Source: Pleurodeles waltl (taxonomy: Eukaryota; Chordata; Amphibia; Caudata; Salamandridae). From it: a stretch of DNA of 64,000 bases. The stretch spans positions 822,776,817-822,840,816 of the forward strand of contig NC_090445.1 in the NCBI RefSeq assembly GCF_031143425.1. The letters run 5' to 3'. This document shows, piece after piece, positions 46,160-57,789 of this stretch. A program made the translations under genes and the position numbers. The notes under the pieces were generated by a model, which made no database searches, was not told where the DNA came from, and was given only the letters and a program-made list of their open reading frames with translations. Every line of letters starts with the position of its first letter. Within the stretch, counting starts at the first letter, position 1.

Positions 46160-46647
46160 CCGTCCCAGCTGTGTATGTTGTGTGTGCGTGGGTACTAACG
46201 CCTTTTCCTGCAGTGTGAGGTGGGTTTATGTATGTATGGTTGTTGTCCTCGTCGCAGTCACTGGTTCAGGAGTCATTGTGTGCGCAGGAGCAGTGGGAGG
46301 ACTTCCATTTCAGGTTCCATGGTGACTCCAGTCAGCTATGTGTTCGTGAAGGTGAGTATTTCCTTTAATAGAGTTGGCTTCCGCCAGGGTTTTCGTGGCT
46401 ATGCACCCGTGGCGGAAACCTTGGCGGTGTGCTGCCTAGTAGTGTGTCTGGCAGAAACATGGTGCCCGTTGCTCTGAAGGTGCTCACCGCTGTCCATTGT
46501 GGCCTAACAGCACTGGCAGCTGTTTGGCTGTGCTTTGTTAGGAAGACCATGGTCCTAATTTGGTGGTCTTCACCGCCGGTCCGTTGGTGGTTCAACCGCC
46601 GCAGCCAACATGGCGGTCCTGAGAACGCCAAACTCATAATGAGGCCC
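46160..46647. mobile_element. Right end of the Harbinger transposon
   Basis: Begins with the second CCGTC, continues the TG-rich tract, and ends with CCGCC/GGCGG-rich inverted-repeat DNA closing on ataatgaggccc. Its last 50 bases match the left end at 28993 in inverse orientation. Confidence 0.7.
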
Positions 46648-47210
46648 AATGCGTCTCTTTCACCCTCCTAAGTCATTTTCTCACATAGATTATATTTCAA
46701 TTGATAAACTGCATGTCTCAATCAACTGTAACCCCCACCACTGAACCAAGCCTAGTTTCCGATGACACCTGTATCTCCTTAATATATAACATCTCAGGCA
46801 CCGCCCCTAACTCCAAATCATGGAGAGTGAATGATCTCACAGAGGACCCCGGGTTTAGAGAAATAATGAGGAAAGGGATAGACCAATACATAGAATTCAA
46901 CAAGGATGCAAGCCCTGACCCCCAAATTGTATGGGAAGCCCCACCATCCCGGGAACACATGATTAAACTAATGTCATAGAAAAATAAACAAGAACATTGT
47001 GCTCTAAACAAACTAGAACAACAAAGTCGATAGAAAAAGACCTTTGTTTTCTAGAGACAAGTCACAACTACACCTCTTAACTAAATTAAAATACGAATAT
47101 AATAAAATTCTAAGCAACAAAGCCCACTTAATGGCTCAAAGATATAAAGGTAATAACCCCTTCGATGCGAAGGACATAATGGTTACGTCTGGTTCTGAGG
47201 TGCCATGGAC
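46648..47210 (+). pseudogene. L1 ORF2 segment B (endonuclease end and linker)
   Basis: Picks up the ORF2 broken at 28992. FHPPKSFSHIDYISIDK corresponds to the last part of the L1 endonuclease; the 46701-46979 frame then gives SWRVNDLTEDPGFREIM, YIEFNKDASPDPQIVWEAP and REHMIKLMS, the linker preceding RT. After stops, LLTKLKYEYNKILSNKAHL follows in another frame. TTAA at 47211 marks the next insertion. Confidence 0.8.
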
Positions 47211-47214
47211 TTAA

Positions 47215-48262
47215 CCATTACATCCTGGTACTGGCCCTCGGGGGAAGCTCAAGCACTCCCCTTGAGGGCCTCTCACCCACTTCCCCTGGGCAGGGATGGA
47301 CGAGGAATCGCTTCCCCTCCCACCCCAGATGCCCCCCAGCGACGTCTGATGATATCAGCACGCAATAGCGCGCTGACCTCAGCAGAGGTCGCCCCTATCT
47401 TGCTGGAAGCTCAGCTTTCAGCACAATCAGAAGAGAAATGCTTGCATTTCTCTTCAGGTCGGGGGGGTCGGGGAGATCACAGAGACATTAAAGGAAAGGC
47501 TTTTCCTTTCCTTTCATGTCTTTCGGTGCAATCCTGGAACCCAATCGCATAGCAATCGGGCTGCAGAAATGCCCACTAGTCACCTAGAAGTTTGTTATTT
47601 TTATGTATTTGGCATGAGAGGAGTGGCCCCTTGGGAAAGGGTCACTCTCCAGGGGGCGAGGACATTTTTTTTATAAGGCCATTTCTGCCCCCCTATATTA
47701 ATTAGGCCCATCTGCCCCCAAGGGGGGGCGGAAACCTCTAGGCACCAGGGATTGTTTCTTTTTTTTTTTATTTATGTATTTATTTTTTAAAACAGTTGGG
47801 GAGCTGCCCCTTAGGCAAAGGTCACACGCCTGGGGGGCAAAGCCTACTAGATGCCTGGGAATTAAATCATTTGTGGGGTGGTGGCTACGAACTAATAAGG
47901 GCATGGTTATGCCACTACCCCAAATGAAGGGGGTGGCAGTCTTTCCGCTCTCCCCCCCACACACTAAAAGATTTTATCCCAACGGCAAGCAAGAGGACAT
48001 TTGATTATTTTGGGTTTTGATTTTACATTTGGGCAATGAAAGTTTGGCTAACTCTCAAAATCCTCCCACTTGGAATGGTGAGGGCTGCCCTTTTTGGACT
48101 TTGGGATGCTGCCATGTAGAAAAATCTACGAGACCTAGACATATCTGAAAACTAAATATCTGGGCGAGTCCAGGGTGGTGTGTCTTCACATACACCCCTC
48201 ACCTTTTTCTTACCCACAATGCCCTGCAAACCTCCAACTTTGCTTGAAATCACATTTTCCCC
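47215..48262. mobile_element. TTAA element, copy C (partial), inside L1 ORF2
   Basis: Starts right after TTAA (47211-47214). The sequence follows copy A from about position 1 to 1522: the agggatgg block, hairpins (47430-47455), the ccccttgggaaaggg unit, and cagggtggtgtg near 48168. It then breaks off at ttccccac near 48262, where L1 RT sequence resumes, so the 3' half is missing. No second TTAA is seen. Confidence 0.7.
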
Positions 48263-48265
48263 ACA

Positions 48266-48915
48266 AAAGGAACAATACTTGCTCTATACAAGGAACCCAA
48301 AGCTAGAATAATCATCAATGGAACCTTATGCAACTCCTTTACTTTCCAATAAGGAACCAGACAAGGGTGCCCTTTCTCTGCCCTGCTTTTTCTACTAACA
48401 CTAGAAACCCTCCTTATCTAAATCAGAGAACACACACATTGCAGGTATTCCATTCAATGCAGGCCCACAGAAACTAGCTACCGTCGCACACAATATTCTC
48501 TTATTTACTACTCATGCAGACCCAGCTCTGCCCCACATCATATTTACCATTAACAACTATGTGCTTGTAGCGGGCTACTGTCTCAAAAAAGACAAGTCAG
48601 AGGTCCTCCCTTTAAAGGGGTACCGCAACAGTTCTTTCATCGCCAGCCACGGTCTTTAATGGGTCCCAGATAAAATAAAATACCTTCAGTTCACCCAAAC
48701 CCTCAGAGAATCCATTACCTACAATGACAAAATGACACTACACAAAATTAAAAACTCCCTGGATAATTGGTCCGCCAGATTCATCACATGGTGGGGAGGA
48801 ATAGAATCCATCAAAATGATGATTACCGCTCTTATTAATTTTCTAAATTAGCATGTCGCCTATACACCTCCTAGGGTCCTTCAACAAAATAGATGTGCTA
48901 CTCTACCCTCTCCTC
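48266..48915 (+). pseudogene. L1 ORF2 segment C (reverse transcriptase)
   Basis: LYKEPKARIIINGTL, then GTRQGCPFSALLFLLTLE match the L1 RT palm. The catalytic box is degenerate: LLFTTHADPALP stands where LLFADD is expected. Further, KKDKSEVLPLKG, then IKYLQFTQTL and NSLDNWSARFITWWGG follow. Several stops. The first part of RT was lost at the TTAA-element insertion. Near 48900 a different LINE begins. Confidence 0.8.
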
Positions 48916-51480
48916 TGGAAGGCTCTGAAGGCTACGATTAGAGGGCACCTTATTAGCTACACTAAAGGGCAGCGGGACAGGGACAGGCAAAAAGTCATGG
49001 ACCTAGAGGAGTGTATTTTGACCCTGAAGAGGCAACACGTGCTACCACATCAGAATTCTCTCTGCCGAGACTTGTTACATACTCAAGACAGTGCTCCGAC
49101 AGGAGCTCACACAAGAGGCCAGAGAGGCGTGGTTAGCCACTCGTAGCAAAATCTATTAACAGGGTGATAAAGCCAGCAAGACATTGAATTGGCTGTGTAC
49201 CCTAAGAGAGGCAGGAGCTCCAGTGGTGTACCTACTGGCAGATGATGGCTCCTGGGTAACAGGGAGTGAAACCACTGCCTGAGCATTTCCAGCACACTAT
49301 CAATCGTTATATAGGGTGGATAGTGCGAGTCCCTGACAAGATCTGGCCCAATTCGTCTCTGACTTACCGATGCCATGATTGTCTCTTGAAGAGAGAGAAG
49401 GGCTGGAGGCCGACCATAGAGATGAAGAGCTGCGGGTAACCCTGGCTCAGCTGCATGCAGGCAAAGCGCCAGGCTCCAATCGTTTTCCAGCTGAATTTTG
49501 GCGTCTAGTGTGACCCCAGGCTGGCCCACTTCTACTACCGACTTTTTGTAAGGCCTTAGACAAAGGTGAATTGCCTCCCGACCTCTGTACCGCTGAGACA
49601 GTGGTATTGCCAAAGCCAGGCATGTCCGGTACCCGCTGAAAGGATTTCAGGCCTATATTGCTCCTTAATGTGGAGGTGAAAATATGGGCCAAAAGGTTGG
49701 TTACTCAACTGACGGGAGTTATTACATGGTTAGTACACACTGACCAGTCTGGATTTATGCCTCAACGGGCCACTATGAATAACCTTCAAAGAGCCCATAT
49801 TGCGATGGCCTTGTGCAGCAATTACCAGGGTCACAGAGATCTTCTCTCCATTGACTTTCGGAAAGCGTTTGACTTGGTGGACTGGGCATTTACGTTCACT
49901 CTCCTTCCCCGGGTTGGATTCAGACCGAAATTCTTAAGCTATGTGTCTCCCCTCTACACTGGTTTGATGGCTAGGGTGAGAGTCACGATGGTGGCATCTG
50001 AGTGGTTTCCGGTGGTGCGCGGCACACGCAGGAGCTGTCCTTTGTTGCTCTTGCTTTTCGGGTTAGTAATAGAACCATTGGCAGCTTGGGTGTGCGTTGA
50101 TGCGCTATATTGAGGTTTTAGGTGGTTGGAAGGGGTGGACGACAAAATTTTGCTCTATGCCAATGACGTTCTCCTGTTCCTGGATGACCCGGAGGTAAAA
50201 GACCCCAGGGTACTGCCAATATTTGACATATTCGGATCTTATTCTGGTCTCCTGATAAAACACCCATAAATTGGAGATATATCCCATTGCTTTCTGTCCG
50301 ACGGACATGCTATGGGCATAGGGGATATCGATTCTCCCCTTAGGCTTTAAATACTTGGGAATCTGTTACTAGCGATGTGACTCACTCTTTTGACCAGGAA
50401 CTTGACACCTCAGTTAGCTTGTCTCAGATGGGACATCAAATTCTGGTCCACACTCCCTTTGTCCCTGCTGGGTTGTTCAGCAAATTTTTAAGATGGTTTT
50501 CCTGACACACCTACTATATTACCTGCAAAAACACTCATACCAGATTGCTAAAACTTTTTGCAATGAGGTCAAAGCATTGATCAGATTGCTACTTTGGGGA
50601 AGTGGGATGCCCCGAATTGCTTTAAGGAAATGTTGTAGACCGGTGGTCGATGGGAGGATTGCTACCCCATATGTGCTCCCTTACTACTAAGCAGCACACC
50701 TTCTGATTGTGAATGAATGGTGGTTTGGGGGTTTTAGGGACCTGGCATATGCGGCTGCGGTACGGTCGTTGGGCGACCGGGACCTTCTGTACTTGTTATA
50801 CTGTGGTAAGGTACCTGCGGTGCTTCAGCCAGCCACGCAGGTGGTGTTTGATGTATGGAATGGGGCTCTGAGAAATATGGGGTGGAGAGATTGCCTAACT
50901 CTTAAGACACCACTGTGGCAGATGACGACCCATGGGGAATTCTCTGCTTGGGACACCATTGGTATCTTTGCGCTGGGGGATGTGCTCCAAGATGGGACGC
51001 TTAAATCCTTCCAAAATTTGCAAAAGGAGTACAATCTGCACCGTCCTCAGTTTTTTCAATATTTACAGTGACACCATTCTCTCCTCCCCCTTACACAGGG
51101 GCAAGATGCTCTCCTCCCCCTTATACAGGGGCAAGATGATCCCTGCATCCTCCCTAATGGAGGCTAAGATTCTACTCACGAATCTTGAGGAACACAAACT
51201 ATCAGGCATATACAAAATGCTAATGCGCACTCTACCTGACCCAATGGCCGAATCAGGAGGGTATGGGAGGTAGAACTGGGCCTTTTAGAGGAGGAGGTTT
51301 GGAGAGAGGCGGTAGAGGCACCCAGGGAGCAGATATAGCCTCCCAATTCTGACTAATACAGCTGAAAGTCCTCCACAGGGTCTATTACACTAGGGTCTAG
51401 TTACACCACATGGGACTGATCCCTAATGGCAACTGCTTGTGATGCTTCGACCCAGTGGGTAGTTTACTGCACACGTCTCT
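48915..51480 (+). pseudogene. Second L1/Tx1-type LINE, 5' truncated, inside the first
   Basis: Starts mid-ORF2 at KALKATIRGHLISY and runs through the linker, RT and C-terminus. The 49658-50113 frame has WAKRLVTQLTGVI, DQSGFMPQR, LLSIDFRKAFDLVDW and VRGTRRSCPLLLLLF. The catalytic box is YANDVLLFL (50155-50181), with Asn for the first Asp. 50493-51071 carries the thumb and C-terminal part (LLLWGSGMPRIAL, NEWWFGGFRD). Near 51390-51470 a Cys-rich zinc-knuckle-like stretch ends it. Many stops. No poly(A) tail or target duplication was found, so it may be a rearranged piece, not a clean insertion. Confidence 0.75.
51079..51138. repeat. Two-copy 30-bp tandem repeat in LINE ORF2
   Basis: ctctcctcccccttacacag (51079 on) is repeated from 51109 with one difference, each followed by gggcaagatg. 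The duplication is in frame (ten codons). Confidence 0.9.
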
Positions 51481-51484
51481 TATT

Positions 51485-52341
51485 ACAACCAAAAAAATAA
51501 GAACGGACCACTCGCTATACATCCTATCAAGTACAGCCCAGGCCCTCTGCAAAATGGACAACAAACTTCTCATTAAAATGGGTCATTCAACTCTTGCATC
51601 ACTATGGCACAAAACAAACCTTAAAACTAGTCAGTAGGACACTCTCTAGATAACTGGACACAAAAAGGCATACTACTAGTAGGGGATCTCCGTACTCCTT
51701 CAAAACCTCCACCTTTCTCCAAAATCAAAACCAGATTTAACATAGATGACTTGGACTTCTATTGCTTCTTAAAAATTGAAACAGTTATATCCAGACACAA
51801 AAAAAACCAAACACCCTGACTTACCCATCACATTACACACATATGCCAAAGGAGGCCGACTTCTATCGCTTCTTAAAAATTGAAACAGTTATATCCAGAC
51901 ACAAAAACCCTCAAACACCCTGACTTACCCATCACATTACACACATATGCCAAAGGAGGCCACTTGGCATTCAAACTCTATTCTTTCCTATCTTCGACAA
52001 GCTCTACAGTAACCAAATCAATATGAAATAAGTGGGAATCACTCCTACTCCAGTTGTGTAGCACCCAAGAAATACCCTTGAAATGGCCATCCATATGGGC
52101 GAATCTTACCTCAAACAAAATTACACCATCACTAGCTCAAAGTAGATATTGGATTGCTCAAATTACCCACTGAACCCCTGCAAAATTATCCAAACTCGGA
52201 CTACGGACATGTGCTGGAATTGTGAGGAAGAACCAGGTGACCTGAAACATATGGTATTAGACTGCACCTTCTCTAAGAAGTTCTGGACCAAACTTGGCAA
52301 AAATCATCTCACAAACCCTACACACAAACTGGACGCTTAAC
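51485..52341 (+). pseudogene. L1 ORF2 segment D (C-terminal part)
   Basis: The outer L1 resumes: CKMDNKLLIKMGHSTL, then LDNWTQKGILLVGDL, FNIDDLDFYCFLKIE (tandemly duplicated) and finally CWNCEEEPGDLKHMVL with C before FSKKFW, the zinc-knuckle-like box near the L1 ORF2 C-terminus (52215-52330). Cut by an LTR at 52342. Confidence 0.8.
51754..51961. repeat. Two-copy 104-bp tandem duplication in L1 ORF2
   Basis: Unit one 51754-51857 and unit two 51858-51961 are almost the same; both begin gacttctat and end aaaggaggcc. 104 is not a multiple of three, so the duplication shifts the frame. Confidence 0.92.
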
Positions 52342-53252
52342 TGTTTTGCTTCACTTATGACCGAGCTGAAACACTCATGCACTGACAAAAATCTCTGGAA
52401 TGCACTTCTTAGTCCAAAGACGACATTTATTATTTCACGTCGCAAGGTTCGTAAAAGGAGATTAGCATGCTGAAAACACACGTTTAAAAATGGTCACAGC
52501 AATGAAATGAAAAAATGTACAAATGATTCTCCACTGCAATATACACAGCAAATATATGTATCTATATTATAATGCAGAGCAAATAATTAAAAAATATGCA
52601 TCACCATGAGGCAAAGGCATCACTGCTCCATCTCCCTCGTTTTCAGCATCAGATCGCCAGGGGCCATATGTATGAACACATTTTCCCAGACACAGAATGG
52701 ATAAAACCCTTTGATACATCTGGCCCCAGATCCCAGAATCGATCGAGGAGAGAGATCAATTATCCTCACGGGAAGGATGACACACTCCAGCGTCCTGGAT
52801 ATGCCTGAGATCTGCAAACACTCTCTGTCCCCGGTCCATCTGGTCTCGGCCTCTTATACTTTGAACAAACAAGAGAGGAACATTTTAGAACCGCCCTCTC
52901 ACTGCAGAAGTTTATTTATTCAAAAAATGCTGATTGCTTTAGGCCAACTTTGAAAATAACACGTCGGGACTTGGCCACAATTCCAAGGTGCCAATTCAAA
53001 ACAAGACTGTTCCCTGCCGTCTGAGTACATTCTTATCAGCCTAAGTCCTTGGTGGCAAAGAACACAAAAAATAAAAAACATGTGCACACTGTACAATGTG
53101 GAAAACTACTTGCAGCTTTTAACGTGGCAGTGGCTAATGCTAAAATAAAGTCTATAGGCAAAATGAAGCTGGTGGTCACTCACTAATGTGACAGTGTGCA
53201 GCTAGGCTAAGTGCAACATGGAGTCACTGGTCAAAACTCACATATCATTACA
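52342..53252 (-). mobile_element. Solo LTR related to the two proviruses
   Basis: Starts tgttttgcttcac and ends catatcattaca in plus orientation, matching the outer LTR borders of the provirus at 53925-62354 (tgttttgcttta) and of ERV1 (agcattaca). About 911 bases, with no internal region. Flanks ttaac and ctacc agree at three of five positions, a degenerate target duplication at best. L1 ORF2 continues on both sides, which fixes the borders. Confidence 0.8.
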
Positions 53253-53924
53253 CTACCCTAGCTTCCATTACCTTGGGAATTCTACCCCCTAACACAAGCT
53301 TTACACTAAACAAAGAAGACAATGTCTTATAGGACATCCTTGTCTCTACCGACCTCAAAACCATCCTTTCCAAGTAGAAAGATTTATCCGAACTCTCGTC
53401 CCTCACTTGGAGTACAATTCCACAGGCGTGAGGCTAACTCACTAAATGCATACTTGGAGACATCTTCTAGGAGAAAAGAGAAAATCTGGTCCACATCAGA
53501 CTCCTTCATCTCAGATTTGTCCTCATAATAGTTGCCATCCCTCCTTTCCACCATACTCCTCACCATCCCCCATCACTCATTCCTTCCTACACCTCCACCC
53601 TCCCTTCCTTTTCTTCTCTACACTATTATTCACTTTCTTTTGCTACTTCTATGCTACTCGCAGGGGTGTCCGACTTTATCTATCCCACATTTTCTCACCA
53701 GTACACATCCCTTAGCTCTCAACATAAAACTTTTGAATCACTTATCTTACACACAACCACATATCATTTTATATGTACCTCCACTACCAACTTATACAAT
53801 AGTGTACTCAAATGCACCCCTGATACCCCATTATGGATGTGCTTCTTTCTCATATGTACCGTGTCTGTATCTTTTCTGCCTGTATTAAAATCACAATTGG
53901 ATGATATTGAAATAATAAATATAT
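53253..53924 (+). pseudogene. L1 ORF2 segment E and 3' UTR
   Basis: LPLGILPPNTSFTLN, then DILVSTDLKTILSK and KSGPHQTPSS are the last part of L1 ORF2. From about 53530 the strand is pyrimidine-rich without coding, as expected of a 3' UTR. No poly(A) is seen before the provirus begins at 53925. Confidence 0.65.
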
Positions 53925-56053
53925 TGTACAGACATACACTGTTAATTGCCAAAATACACACACTGAAAGGCGTTGAAAAGATTCTCTGGAATGCACTTCT
54001 TAAATCTGAAGAAGACATTTATTATATATTTTTGAAAGGCTTGTGAAGGAAGGTCAGTATAACCGAAAGTGTACTTTTAAAATGTGCAACAATGAAGTAA
54101 GAACATGTACAAAGAATCTTCAATCTAAAGACACCGAATATATACATGCAAATATACAAACACCTATATTATATATATTCATACACAATGCAAAGTAGAA
54201 AATTCATAAAAATGCATCACTGTAAGGCCTGTCTGGTAATTCATCTTTCTCCTGCCAGCAAGTAGTTGACCCCGGTTCAACTGCAATGAGAAAGAGAGAG
54301 ATCTACCCTCACGGGAAATATATCAGACATTTGACGTTGTTGGAGCAGATATGCTAATATGAGAAATTTCTAATGATTTGCGTATACATACTAATGAGAA
54401 TTATTGATAAAAGAAACTAATAATTGAAAATAACGTGTAATGAGTCAAATGTGCCCACGGGGAGTGGTCACCATATGTGTTAACAATGCTAGAATAATTA
54501 AAAATATTAAAAATTATGTACTAATATGTCATATGTGAATGTATAACCTATGTTTTATGATGCTTCATATTCTTAACTTAGCCAAACTAGAGGCCTGGTC
54601 GGCGCTGAGCCCTGCTTGCTTAAACGTGGAGACGCGATGAGCTGCCGAGGACTGGAACTGGAGAAAAGGACCTTGAAATGCACAGAGTTCAGATGGGCTC
54701 TGCTAGAAATTTCTGCAAATGTACCAGAGGACAGGAGATGATGAGAACAAATTGATACAATTATGTGTAGAGTGGGCTAAATGAACTTTCCCAGGACTTG
54801 AACAACAGAGGCACTGACTAAAAGACTGTGGGCAACAATTTTGTTACCTGAAGAGCCGGATGATGTTCTCATCGACAGAAGGACCAATCATATTAATGGA
54901 ACTTGATGCTTGAACCAACGCAAACAAGTGGTAAACAAGAACTATAGGTTAGAATCATAACCCCTGATGAGGTTGAGCAATTAGCAATTTGTGGGATGGA
55001 CTGAGAGACCCTAATAAAAAGTCATGACAAGGGAAGGAAAATCAGAGCGGAGAGGCGAAAGCTGATGACGTCCGGAGATGCTGTCCAAAGTGCTGATAAT
55101 TGGGTTTACTCTCTGTGAAGCCTGATACCTGCCGATGACTGATGACCTGGAGACGAAGACTGACTCGTTGCTGATCTATCTTGGATAGGTAGCTATAAAA
55201 AATGTTACTGACTAACATGTGCTTTTCCTTCTAGGTACCAACTGCGCTGCTTTAAATTGTTTTTCTCTCTTTAGATAGATTTTTCCAAATTAATGATTTT
55301 TGCCCAAATAGTTTTCACATGCAGACCCACATGCTGATGCTAATTTGAGTTAGGTAGGCTGACAAGGGTGACTTAACGGTGACAGTTGACTGACTGACTT
55401 GCATTGCTGAATTATTCAAAATGTTAAAGAATTTGCTGACTTTTGATGATGCTCATTTTGCTTATCAATACTCCATGGTGAACAGCTGTTTATGATGCTA
55501 ATAACGTTTGATTAACAATAAAGTCGAATAAACTTTTTGGATTAGAATTGTAACTAATAGGGTATAAAAACGATTAATCTTTTTGAGAGTCATGGTATTT
55601 TCTTATTAGATAGGGTTTTCCTTGGTGTTTCTTGTTGATTATAATGTTTATTGATGATCCATTGGTTACCGCTTGACTAGGATACTCCATGCGATCCAAA
55701 AGTTTCATCGACCTATACGCGTCCCCTTATAAGTTTACTTACTAAGGACTAGGCGTGCTAACAACATCTAATTCCTGACTGAGGTCTCTGATTCTCCCAC
55801 TGTCGACCTAGGTCTCTTATATATCTTAAACAAACAAGGAAGGAGATTTCTGAGGAAAAAAAACTCCAGCTCCGCAAGAAGTATTATAAAATGCTGGCTA
55901 TTTTAGATCAGGGTTGAAAGAAACAGGTTGGAACTGGCCAGTTTCCCAAGGTGTCTCTCCCAAGCCTCAGCCGTTCCTTGCTGTACCATAAATATCATTC
56001 TTATTCATCCTTATCGTACTGACTCCTCCACATTATGTCCTAGCCTTTTGGTG
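53925..56053 (-). repeat. ERV2 3' LTR, split and truncated
   Basis: 53925-54337 and 55768-56053 together match 61435 to about 62135 of the other LTR. The stretch between is a 1426-bp solo LTR. The last 220 bases of the LTR are absent because of the deletion into pol at 56053. Confidence 0.85.
54338..55763. mobile_element. Solo LTR, 1426 bp, nested in the ERV2 LTR
   Basis: Begins TGTTGGAGCAG and ends GCGTGCTAACA, so the ends are TGTT...AACA. ACGT (54334-54337) and ACAT (55764-55767) flank it as a 4-bp target duplication with one change. The intact ERV2 5' LTR (cgacgtctaaatcc at 61843-61856) gives the empty site. It contains AATAAA near 55517. Family unknown: gypsy- or gamma/spuma-type elements make 4-bp duplications. 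Its terminal 50 bases resemble 63500-63556. Confidence 0.88.
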
Positions 56054-56830
56054 TTGCCACTTCTGCCTCTGAAATTTTGTCTTTGTCGTCTGCAAGGGAA
56101 TTGAACCAGCACTTTAGTGAGTCAATGGGACAATGAGCACCCACATGGTACACAGTGACTTTACTTTGTTCTAACATTTCCCAAATCAAATTTTCTGCCA
56201 CAGCTCTTTGCCCCACACCTCCTTTGAGTGGATAAACAAATTTTATGCATGCCATACGGGCAGCCAAATGGCTAAACCACTGGCAGTGGACCAAGAATCA
56301 GCATAAATTCGACAAGTCCCAGGCAGCTCTTCCTTTAAAGCCTGATACACAGCGTACAACTCTGCATATTGGCTAATTTTCCCTTCTCTTGTAGTGGTCA
56401 ACAAAGTTTTGGTAACTGAATTATTTGACACCACTTTCCAATGTCTTTTGGTACCCACATATTTGGATGAACCATCAGTAAACCATATACGCTTCCTATC
56501 CTCAGGGGACAAGGATTCAACATGCTTCCCATCTCACTGGTGACTCTTTCCTGTGGTACCTCCTCCACCCTCTCCTCATCCTGTACAGGCTACTTGTGAC
56601 ACCTGATCATGTAGGGCTGCAGTGCCTGCCAGTCCTACTCGAGCCCTGTCTTATATGTACCATTTCCAGCATATGATAATAGCCTCTTGTGCATGTCCTA
56701 TACAGTGAGATTTAGGTGACCTCATCACCCACTGCATGATTAGTATTTCAGGTGTCAGAATTACATTATGACCTAGTGTTATTTGCTCAATATCCACTAA
56801 AGCCCAATAACAGGCCAAACGCTGTTTTTC
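56054..56830 (-). pseudogene. ERV2 RNase H domain
   Basis: Frames show KRIWFTDGSSKYVG, then ISQYAELYAVYQALKEE and YADSWSTASGLAIW, giving the Asp, Glu and Asp of the active site; then HVGAHCPIDS and FNSLADDKDKISEAEVA in the following frame. The HV.AH...DS motif is typical of ERV-L/spuma-like enzymes. Truncated at 56054 where LTR sequence starts. Confidence 0.8.
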
Positions 56831-57780
56831 CAAAAGGAGTATACCGCTCCCCAGAGTCAGGTGGTTTTCTAGTCCAAAACCCCAGGGGCACCCTCAAAAC
56901 CCCAGGGGCACCCTTGTCCTTCGTTGTTTTTGCCACATACTCCAATTTGCATATTGTCCCTGAACAGTTACATGTAACACAATGTCTCCCTCCTGCGCTG
57001 GCCATAAGTCTAAAGCCTGTTCACTGCTTCCTTTGCCAAATCAAAAGCACACTGCTGCTCTTCATCCCATTCAAACTCATGTTTCTTCCTTGTCATTTTG
57101 TACAGCGGGGCCAAGATCTGACTCAAACGAGGGATGTGCTGTCTCCAAAAACCAAACAACCCAATAAATCTCGATGTCTTCTGCTTAGTGCGGGGTGTGG
57201 AAACTTGAGAATCTTTTGCTTCGCTTGCGGTAACACCTCTCTGTGTCCCCGATTCCACTGAATGCCTAAAAACTTCACATTTTGAGATGGTCCTTGTGTC
57301 TTATCTGTGTTATCATCTACCCCTTACTCTGCAAGAGTTCCACCACTCTCTCCAACTGAATCTGCACCTGTTCATCTGTCTCTCCCCAAATCATCACATC
57401 ATCAATGTAATGGGTCAATTGCACACCTGGAATGACAGATACTTCATCCAGGTGCTCTGCCACCAGCCGGTGACAGATAGTGGGACTATGTATGTGCCCT
57501 TGAGGCAAAGATAACATGCAAAACTGTCTTCCACAGTGTGAAAATGAGAATTGTTCTTAACATTCTGGTGCCAAAGGTATAGAGAAGAACTCGTTGGCAA
57601 TATCGATGGTGGCATACCATGTCCCTGTATATTTCTGTATTTGTTCAAAGTGATGGTGTCTGGGACTGCAGCTGTCAAAGGGGATGTATGTTTATTCAGC
57701 TCACAGTAATCAACTGTCATTCTGTACCTCCAGTTAGGTCATTTAACCGGCCAGAGGGGATTGTTCCATTCAGTAGTAGT
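56831..57780 (-). pseudogene. ERV2 reverse transcriptase
   Basis: In minus order: MTVDYCELNKHTSPLTAAVP, a frame change, LSLPQGHIHSPTICH, HYIDDVMIWGETDEQV with the catalytic YIDD, then FLGFWRQHIPRLSQIL-type thumb sequence (near 57170-57110) and EWDEEQQCAFDLAKEAV (57080-57020). LPQG.IHSPTICH plus YIDD looks most like ERV-L relatives. A 20-bp tandem duplication (56875-56914) and several indels break it. Confidence 0.85.
56875..56914. repeat. Two-copy 20-bp tandem repeat in ERV2 pol
   Basis: caaaaccccaggggcaccct occurs twice head to tail. It is not a multiple of three and so shifts the pol frame. Confidence 0.95.
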
Positions 57781-57789
57781 TGGAGCTAA

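Larger units (their letters stand above)
28993..46647. mobile_element. PIF/Harbinger DNA transposon, enlarged by later insertions
   Basis: The left end GGGCCTAATTACGAC (28993) and the right end read on the minus strand, GGGCCTCATTATGAG (from 46647), form imperfect terminal inverted repeats whose similarity runs on for about 50 bases with CCGCC/GGCGG-rich sequence. Inside lie the two Harbinger genes, a Myb/SANT-like protein on plus (29642-31576) and transposase on minus (35600-34688). L1 ORF2 stops at the left border and resumes at the right. A 3-bp target duplication is expected; CAG (left) and CAA or AAT (right) do not match cleanly. A second Myb-like fragment (38284-38811) means two related copies may be fused here. 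Confidence 0.6.

Noticed and set aside
28990..46650. Exact 3-bp target duplication for the Harbinger element
   Set aside because: CAG on the left and CAA or AAT on the right do not agree; the borders rest on the inverted ends and the interrupted L1 only.
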